Positions 57,118 to 64,000 of a stretch of DNA of 64,000 nucleotides are shown one piece after another. Numbering within the stretch: the first letter of the stretch is position 1; every line of letters starts with the position of its first letter. A model generated the notes under the pieces. The model made no database searches and was not told the origin of the DNA. It was given only the letters and a program-made list of their open reading frames with translations. The stretch lies in contig NC_045129.1 in the NCBI RefSeq assembly GCF_007655135.1, forward strand, positions 29,389,122 to 29,453,121, in the 5' to 3' direction. Both the position numbers and the translations under genes were made by a program. Origin of the DNA: Punica granatum (Eukaryota > Streptophyta > Magnoliopsida > Myrtales > Lythraceae).

Positions 57118-58270
57118 TTAGTCTATTTTCAAGAAAGTTATTATTTATTTATTTGCTAAATAAGAAAAAAATTTGAAAGATATGAAAATTCATACATTAA
57201 TCATTAATGTAGAGACGAAGTTTATAAATAGATCTGTTCACCGAAAACAAAAAAGATTACGAATAGATCTTATCATATGAAAGTGGCACATGGATTATAT
57301 ATTAATGACACATCAATATTTTTCTTTTCACAGTGTGACCGCTTGATATCCAGAAGTCTAAAGACTTCGATCTATTCAAATTCAAGCTGGATCGACTCAT
57401 TAAAAGGGTGTAGCTCTCCCAATATTATGAATTTTTTCCATTCGCAATATTTGAATCCATCGTTATACTTAAAGTAAGTAAATATCGAATCACTTGAACT
57501 AATTTATATAGTTAAATTTGAACAATGATTATTATATCCACAGTTGTACTTGCGAGAGATACAGGAATAGTTCTGTCATTCGCTAATTAGGTGGCGAAAA
57601 GTCGAGCTAAAAAAAATGGTGTGTCGACTTTCTGAAAAGACCATTTCAATAACATAAATTTTGAAAAATAAAAACTTCTAGATGAAATGGGCGAACTGAA
57701 TAATGAATTGATTAATGATCTTCTGTTGGAGAGGTTTAAACATCTCAGTCCCTAATGAAGACAAGATCAAATGATTCTAAAAACTTGATTGGTAGGAAGA
57801 AACAAAATTTACGTGAAATAGAATAAACGAATGGAAGTCAACGATATAGCAGAATTTCTATAATGCCCTATAAGAATTCATTAGTCTACAAATTATCCAA
57901 TAGTTATGGTACTTATATGCCTTATTCCATGAAAACGGCTCATCGACAGATCGATCCTCTAGTTATATAGAGTTGACATGAGAAACACAATCTCCTTTCC
58001 TAGGCCAAATTTGGCATCAGGGAAGGTCGGCCTGAGCGACAGGCAGAGGCCATCTCATTGTCGATCAAGATGGGATTACATTATGGCAGGACGACGTTGC
58101 CATATTGATCGAGGTTGAATGCTTTCCATGTTGTGGCACGCCCGTATGTAAAAGGAAAACCAAAAAGTAAAAAATATAATTTTTTCCAATTATAAAGAAA
58201 AATTAAGGATAAAAAACTCGGAACCTCATGATTCGATATTTACGACTTGTACAACTATACTAAATCCTAA
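57118..58270. other. Intergenic, no gene seen
   Basis: No recognised gene or well-bounded repeat. Confidence 0.5.
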
Positions 58271-58274
58271 TTGG

Positions 58275-59800
58275 AAAAAATTCACTGGGCCTACACGGAC
58301 TTAAACCCATTAACAATTCAAAAGCTTAAGTTAATAAGTTGTTGGATTCAAGTATCATATAAACTTGTGGATTTCCTCCCATATTTTTGATGTGGGATTA
58401 AACCTCCAAAACCGGCCTGTGCAATCATGAGCTCTACACCCGTTACCTTCCATGTGGGCTTTTTAATCCACATGTGCCCGCGATACGACAGCAAGTAACA
58501 CTCTTTCATCCTCTCAACAACTGACCTTGAGTCGAGCTCTTTTGTCTCCCATTTGCAACCTAAAAGTTTAAATTGATAGGTTGTTGGACTCAAATCTTAT
58601 ATAAACTTGTTAATTTCCTCCCATATTTTCGATGTGGGATTAAACCTCCAAAAGTAGCCTTTGCAATCATGGGCTCTATACCTGTTACCATCCATGTGGG
58701 CTTTTTAATCCACATGTGCCTTTAATACGACGACAAGCAACACTCTTTTATCCCCTCGACAGTTGACCTCGAGTCGAGCTCTTCTCTCTCCCTACTTGAG
58801 CTTAACTAACATGAGGTGGGTTTTTATCCCAACTCAAGCTTAACTAACACGAGGTGGGCTTCCTCTTCCACTCTCTAGCGAGGTGGGACAATGAAGTGTG
58901 AGCCGGGCTTCCACATTTAGAATCAGCTTCACAGGCCACGAGTTCCAAACTTGGGCCTGGTGTGGTATGAGTCCTCACATAGGCTCGTAACCATCTAGCT
59001 CTGATAATACTTTTTAGGAAAGAACCCACCGGACTTACATTGATTTGAGTTGAACCACATGATTTGATATTTACGAATTTTACCACTATACTAAATCCTG
59101 ATTGGAAAAAATTTGTTGGACTTACATGGACTCGAACTCATATGAAACCCAAAAGCTTAAATTGATAGGCCGGTTGTTGGACCAAGTCTCACATAAACTT
59201 GTGGATTTCCTCTCATATTTTCGATGTAGGACTAAAGCTCCAAAACTTGCTTGTGGCAATCATGGGCTCTACACCCGTTACCATCCATGTGAGCTTTTTA
59301 ATCCACATGTGCACACAATACGATGGCAAACAACACTCTTTCATCTCCTTAACAACTGACCTCGAGTTGAGCTCTCATCTCTCCTTACTCGAGCTTAACT
59401 AACATGAGGAGGGCTTCTATCCCTACGGGCTTAACTAACACGAGGTGGGCTTCCTCTTCCACTCTCGAGCGAGGTGGGACAACGAATTGCGAGCCAGGCT
59501 TCCACAGTTAGACTCGGCTTCACAGGCCACAAGTTCTACACTTGCGTCTGGCATGGTGTGAGTCCTTACATGGGATCGTAACCACCTAGCTTGATAACAC
59601 TTTTCAAGGAAAAAATTCACTGGGCTTACACGGATTTGAGTTGATATGCAAAAGTTTAAGTTGCTAAATTGTTGGACTCAATTTTCATATAAATGTGTGG
59701 ATTTTCTCATATTTTTGATGTGGCATTAAATCTCCGACACTCGCCTTGTGGCAATCATGGGCTCTACACTCGTTACCGTCCATGTGGGCTTTTTATTTAC
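58275..59800 (-). mobile_element. Tandem chain of TRIM-like retrotransposon units
   Basis: Four LTR-like blocks (about 58275-58500, 58563-58740, 59103-59340 and 59610-59795) share ACTTGTGGATTTCCTC, TCGATGTGGGATTAAA and CATGTGGGCTTTTTAATCC. Between them are short internal parts (GAGGTGGGCTTCCTCTTCCA, CACAGGCCACGAGTTC). Primer-site-like motifs on the minus strand follow the LTR ends near 58997-59015 (TATTATCAGAGC) and 59587-59605. No protein is encoded. Length and layout are those of TRIMs, here joined in a row by sharing LTRs. Confidence 0.75.
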
Positions 59801-59987
59801 CCTTTTAATCCTAAATTATTTTGGCATTTCCCTTTGTAAACCCTGAGGTTCATGGTAGACAACTATATATAGATATAATATATGGATATATGGAGATGAT
59901 TTTTTTTGCTTTTTTATAAGAATTTTATTGATGTCAATTAATTGTATATATATTTACAATAATTTCCCTATTATTGCTTGGTATTCC

Positions 59988-59991
<4 letters not shown>

Positions 59992-60022
<31 letters not shown>
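59992..60022. repeat. (TA)n microsatellite
   Basis: Uninterrupted TA repeats, about 15 units. Confidence 0.95.
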
Positions 60023-60027
<5 letters not shown>

Positions 60028-60029
60028 TA

Positions 60030-60310
60030 GAGGAGAAAATCCTTCTTTGTCTCCACTAAATTCTACTGTACTATGATTTCCATCATTTTAATTTTTTGCA
60101 ATATTGAATATTTTTATATTTCCACGAGAAACATCGCTGCAAATCTTTTTAGTTGGGCGAATTGTTATTTCCCAGCACTCTTCAATTTTAATTCTAAATT
60201 TTTATCCTATTTATTTTCAAGAGTTCCATTTGTTAAATATTAATTAAGAACATAAAGTACAAATAATCGCGCAACGCACAAGTTACATAACTATCTAATA
60301 ATATTTATGG
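60030..60310. repeat. Direct repeat, copy 1
   Basis: Matches parts of 61105-61215 and 61540-61690: CTGCAAATCTTT / TTGCAAATCTTT, TTCTAAATTTTTATCC, AATAATATTTATGG. The second copy is broken by a hairpin and a Tourist MITE. Possibly an old non-autonomous transposon; ends unclear. Confidence 0.5.
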
Positions 60311-60328
60311 TTATTATTTGAGTGATTA

Positions 60329-60681
60329 ATATTCTATTTTGTTACGGAATAAAATTTAACTTCACTTTACTTTTTTCTACAATTCAAAGACACAATCATG
60401 CTTTTTTTTTTATCTTTTTCTTCTATATAATAATAAATTCTCTCACATACTTTTTCTTAACTACCATTGCAATTAATTTTTTGATACTAAATTCTCTCAA
60501 TTATTTATTACTTTTCATTTAATTCAACAATATAATTATTACTTTTTTTATCTTCTTCTTCAATTTAATAATAAAATCTCACACATGCCTTTTTCTAACC
60601 ATCGTTACAAATCACTTAAATATATAAATAAATATTTGGAACGGAGCAGAGTTAAACTCCATTCCATTACCAAACGCTACC
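60329..60681 (-). mobile_element. Tourist-like MITE T7
   Basis: Right end ACCAAACGCTACC then TTA (60682-60684); left end ATTCTATTTTGTTACGG after GATTAAT. Contains CAATTCAAAGACACAATCAT and CTCACATACTTTTTCTTAAC as in T6. Confidence 0.6.
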
Positions 60682-60794
60682 TTAAGTTTCATTCATCTGT
60701 TCATTGCAATATAATTAAATTTTTTTCATGTCATTTGACGCGATAGTATCACCATAAATCTCTCCTTAATTTAACTGAGCAAGTAAGCCATTTG

Positions 60795-60955
60795 TGGAGA
60801 TAGGGGTATTAGTGCAGTAACATATGCCCTCTGTCAACAAAGAGGTTGCATGTTCAATTCCCCTCGTGGGATTACTTATGTCCTTTTATTAGTTATATTA
60901 GAATTCTATTTTTTATATTATGTTCATGAACTTCTCTTGTAATTGAAAAAAAAAG
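60795..60955 (+). mobile_element. tRNA-derived SINE, copy S5
   Basis: The only plus-strand copy. A-box-like TTAGTGCAGTAACA near 60809-60822, B-box-like TGTTCAATTCCC near 60851-60862, the shared body TCCTTTTATTAGTTATATTA, and an A tail (60946-60955). Confidence 0.6.
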
Positions 60956-60959
60956 TAAG

Positions 60960-61085
60960 TAATTTTTATTAAAAAACTCTAGAATTCTAAAAAGAAAAAA
61001 CTCTTGGGTCTAAAATTAACACAAAGAATTTAAGACAAACGGCCTAAAACATATATATTTTTAACTTTTCCAGATCTAACACGTA
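60960..61085. repeat. Direct repeat of 62120-62255
   Basis: Shared blocks: ACTCTAGAATTCTA / GCTCTAGAATTCTA, GGGTCTAAAA, CAAAGAATTTA, TTCCAGATCTAACAC. Non-coding. Confidence 0.65.
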
Positions 61086-61158
61086 TTAAGAAGGAAAAAA
61101 ACCTTCTTTTTTAACTCCGTTTCTTGATGTCATTCAAGAGCAAATTGGGATTTTTTTT

Positions 61159-61246
61159 ATCATCAAACTTCTACTCTGTTGTGATGTTCCCTCATTTTTA
61201 TTTCTTGCAATGAGGGAACATCACAGCAGAGTAGAAGTTTGATGAT
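61159..61246. ncRNA. Near-perfect 37-bp hairpin, possible small-RNA precursor
   Basis: Arms 61159-61195 and 61210-61246 are reverse complements with one mismatch (a G:U pair in one transcript), separated by a 14-base loop. Each arm contains CTTCTACTCTG / CAGAGTAGAAG. The right arm abuts the TAA target repeat of the Tourist MITE T3. Hairpin structure is certain; transcription and processing are not. Confidence 0.35.
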
Positions 61247-61248
61247 AA

Positions 61249-61532
61249 TAGTGTGTTTGGTTTTAGAGTTGAGTTAAGTTGAGTTTTGATTTTAATTGGT
61301 TTGTAATGATTGTGATATTGAATTATGAGAAAAAGTGTGAAAAAGTAATGAATAGTTGAAAAAAAGTAATGAATAGTTGAGAAAATTTATTATTAAAAAT
61401 TGAATTGAATGGTTAAAAAAATTGAAGAAAAATAAAAAAGTAATAATTGTGTTGTTAACTTTTGTTATGTAGTGAGTAGAGTTAAGGTTAGAGTTAAAAT
61501 CTTAAAATCAGATTACGAAATCAAACGGACAT
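61249..61532 (+). mobile_element. Tourist-like MITE T3
   Basis: TAA direct repeats at 61246-61248 and 61533-61535, ends TAGTGTGTTTGG and CAAACGGACAT. Carries GAGTTGAGTTAAGTTGAG and GTAATGAATAGTTG blocks of the family. Confidence 0.82.
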
Positions 61533-61539
61533 TAATTTC

Positions 61540-62712
61540 CGCCAGCAACATGGTTGCAAATCTTTCAAGTTGCCCGCAACTTCTTATTTTCCCATCACTA
61601 TTCAATTTTAGTTCTAAATTTTTATCCGATTTACGCATGAGCTACTAGTTAATAATATTTATGGTAATTACTGAATGATTAAATTTCATTCACACGTTTG
61701 TTGCAATATAATTAATATACGGATTTTTATATCGTCCACTGCCAGTGTAAATCAACTCTTCACCGTCGGCTTCTCTAATCGCGCCACGTGTCCCATCTAA
61801 CTCCTCATGTTAACGGTGTTAGTCCTTTAATTTTTATTTTTTAATTACAATTTTATAACAATTGCCTTACTTACAAAGATTAATTTCCTAATTCAACCAC
61901 AATTCATAAGGGAACATCTTATACAATATCCTATGAATATAACAAAGTCTATGTATATCTTCTTCCGTTGCAACGTTCATCTTGTTTTTAGGTTCATCGA
62001 TTTCACGGTCATAAAAAAGTAAAAATTTCAAGGATCGTATCTATAAATGTCGAGTGGTGTACATTTTTTATTTTAACTCTAAAACCCAAAAAAGAGAGCA
62101 AGTGGGCCACTTGTGCTCGAAAGCTCTAGAATTCTATTTTGTTTTTGAAAAACTCTAGGGTCTAAAACGAACTCAAAGAATTTAGGACAAATGGCCTAAA
62201 AACTTTTTTTTTTAACTTTTCCCATATCCTTTTTAAAAGAAAAATCTTTCCAGATCTAACACTTATTTTTAAAAATATTATGTAAAATTACGATATTACA
62301 TATTTGTTCGAAATCTAATATGTAATCAGGTTCAGTGATTTTTTTCCCATCAAATGCTGAGGTGACATTATCACATCATTAAATTTTTTACAAAAACTAG
62401 TAAAAGAATTGGCAAAAACGCCTAACAACCAATGATGGCCCTTGCTAGAGGTGTGTGCTTGCCAGGGGAGATGCCAGAGATGCCGATGGAGTTCTAGAAG
62501 TGGGAGCCTCGCGAGGTCTTCGAACCCCCAGGATGAGATGGTGGGCGGATCCACATGTCGCCTACAACCTCGTTCTGGGAGAGGCAGTTGCTGGTGAGAC
62601 CACCACTCTTGACAAGAACCCACCTGTTGTCAATGGTTGGTGCTATTTTTTTATTTCTCTTTTACTTTTTTCTCCTTACTGATATTTTAAAAAGTTAAAT
62701 TTGTGTCAGAAG
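61540..62712. other. Intergenic with repeat fragments
   Basis: Begins with the second copy of the 60030-60310 repeat, then AT-rich DNA, the repeat partner of 60960-61085 (62120-62255), and a GC-rich patch at 62410-62640 with short open frames on both strands but no recognisable domain. Confidence 0.45.
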
Positions 62713-63268
62713 CATTGTTATCAGAACCGGACCGGACCGGCCGGTTCGACCGGTCGGATCGGGACCCGGCACCAAGTCCGGTCCGGTTCGCCTAAAAACC
62801 GAAATGGCAGCTTTGAACCGCCGGACCCATTGAATCGGCCGGTTTTAAACAAAATTTCATTAAACCGGCCGGTTCTATGGGTTTTTATGGGTTTCCTATT
62901 TAATGTAAAAATTGGTTGGTTGTGTAAAGATTTGAACTCATGACCTCTTACTTTTCATATTAGCATACTACCAACCAAGCCACCACCACTTTTTTGTTCT
63001 TTTAACTCTACTTTTAAGTACTTATTAAAATACAATATTTATTTTGAAGTAAGAAATATTAAATATAGATACTTTCTTATACTATTGTTATATTTCTTTA
63101 AAATCATCATATTTTTATCTTAATTATCATAATTTTTTTAATAATATGAATATTTATTTTATTTTAAATAAACGAGCGGTCCGACCCATCGAACCCCCGG
63201 TTGGACCCATAAACCCATGACCCCGTACCCCTTCCGGTTCATCATCCGGTCCGGTTCTGATAACACTG
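62713..63268. mobile_element. hAT-type MITE with exact 8-bp target duplication
   Basis: Ends CATTGTTATCAGAACCGG and (other strand) CAGTGTTATCAGAACCGG, flanked by identical GTCAGAAG at 62705-62712 and 63269-63276. GC-rich subterminal CCGG repeats surround an AT-rich middle. 556 bp, no coding frame. Degenerate copy at 9098-9505. Confidence 0.9.
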
Positions 63269-63276
63269 GTCAGAAG

Positions 63277-63712
63277 CAAATGTCACGTTAGCATTTGAGG
63301 AGAAAAAAATTGACAAAGATTAATGGCGTACTAGATTTAGAGTAAGTACGAAATGTTGAGCTTTTATAGAGCATTCGGAAACTATGTATCAAATTAAAAA
63401 AAAATTAAAAATACATATTTTTACTGGCAGTTTACTCAATGATTTAAAAAATGGAACATATTATTTTGTTCGAATGATCTGAAAACTTTTCTTTTTCAAA
63501 GGTATAAGAGACCATTTTAGTTGTTACTCCAAAATTATTCTTTTCTTTCCGTCTTGAGATTACAATTGCAATATTTGTTATTCCATCTATCTTGACCGGT
63601 TCTTGGTGGTCTTGTCTTAAAACAATATGCCTAGAATATTTATGGACTACGTTGAGTAATTCCAATTTGTCTGCATACGAAGGTGAAATGTCGGTTTCAT
63701 CTAATTTACTAA
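63277..63712. other. Intergenic, no gene seen
   Basis: No gene recognised; a 109-residue open frame here shows no domain and overlaps AT-rich DNA. Confidence 0.45.
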
Positions 63713-63805
63713 CACTCCGTCTGGTTTCGCAATTGGATTTTAAGATTTTAATTCTAACTTTAACTCTACTCATTACACAACGAAAATCAACTTTTCAAAG
63801 TAAAA
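63713..63805 (-). mobile_element. Tourist-like MITE T8, truncated
   Basis: After TAA (63710-63712) comes CACTCCGTCTGGTTTCGC, then TTTAACTCTACTCATTACAC as in T1. Family homology stops at about 63805, where GC-rich sequence starts. Confidence 0.6.
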
Positions 63806-64000
63806 AATGTGTGTGTGCAGACCCGAATTTCGTCTCGTCGGGGCCCGCATGCGCGCGCCCATGTGCACGGCTTGGAAGTGTCCACCCTCCCATGGGGACG
63901 CGTGACGGACACACGTGAGAAGAAATCGCCACTACCTATTTACTACCCGAAGGTCGAGGGCCGGTGAATTACCCGAGTTTAGGAGTACAGGGTACACCTA
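63806..64000. mobile_element. Edge of a probable LTR retrotransposon
   Basis: Abrupt change to GC-rich sequence starting TGTGTGTGCAGACCCGAATT inside a Tourist MITE, with TCGCCACTACCTATTTA and GGGCCGGTGAATTACCCGAG further in. These phrases recall LTR/leader sequence of large plant gypsy (Tat/Ogre) elements. Only 195 bp are in the window, so the call is tentative. Confidence 0.4.

Noticed and set aside
58844..59086. Minus-strand open frames (also 59435-59620) giving similar peptides
   Set aside because: They are repeated because the TRIM internal segment is repeated; TRIMs do not encode proteins.
60795..60870. tRNA-like stretch with a B box
   Set aside because: No cloverleaf can be drawn, and the downstream body and A tail are shared with other SINE copies.
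63444..63773. 109-residue minus-strand open frame
   Set aside because: No domain or neighbouring exon, and its start lies inside a Tourist MITE.
1..64000. CRISPR arrays, bacterial operons, phage genes
   Set aside because: Introns, plant gene families and plant transposons show a nuclear plant sequence; no spaced direct-repeat array or prokaryotic gene order is present.

Overview
This is plant nuclear DNA, most likely from a eudicot. The evidence is three plant-type genes (two with GT-AG introns), AT-rich intergenic DNA, and nested plant transposons: PIF/Harbinger elements with Myb/SANT-like genes, Ty1/copia and Ty3/gypsy elements with initiator-Met tRNA primer sites, TRIMs, tRNA-type SINEs, and Tourist, hAT and Mutator MITEs. 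I cannot name the species. No rRNA, canonical tRNA, CRISPR array or bacterial feature was seen.

Layout. 1-17.2 kb is a transposon nest in a local tandem duplication. Copy 1 (1-1393 plus 12483-12832) was split by a decayed gypsy element (1394-12482). That element holds a complete-ended PIF/Harbinger element (2264-7584, TAA target duplication) and a hAT-type MITE. Copy 2 (13144-17172) was split by a non-autonomous LTR element (14975-17058). 17.25-22.98 kb is a second gypsy element on the minus strand, with a cut-down gag and several stops. 23.7-24.7 kb is a fold-back element. A single-exon gene for an unrecognised 332-residue membrane-anchored protein lies at 26209-27207. 27.4-34.2 kb is MITE, SINE and tandem-repeat territory. 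34.2-37.5 kb is a short-LTR copia element whose 3' half resembles a TRIM, lying between inverted repeat arms (31.6-32.3 and 38.0-38.7 kb). 38.8-42.6 kb is mostly intergenic. 42.65-46.8 kb is a second PIF/Harbinger element, on the plus strand.

The main genic island is 48.5-56 kb. A DUF1218 membrane-protein gene (plus strand, 3 exons, 191 aa) and a ZIP-family zinc/iron transporter gene (minus strand, 3 exons, 361 aa) converge with about 1 kb between their stop codons. The ZIP gene has a 2.4-kb first intron holding a MITE, and a further MITE lies upstream of its start. 56.2-64 kb is again repeats: MITEs, a tandem chain of TRIM-like LTRs (58.3-59.8 kb), a SINE, a near-perfect hairpin, a hAT MITE with an exact 8-bp target duplication, and the edge of another probable LTR element at the window end.

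The three host genes show no sign of working as one pathway. All transposase and polyprotein genes seen carry stops, frameshifts or deletions, so the mobile elements here look non-autonomous or dead. Exact target duplications on several MITEs suggest fairly recent activity driven from elsewhere in the genome.
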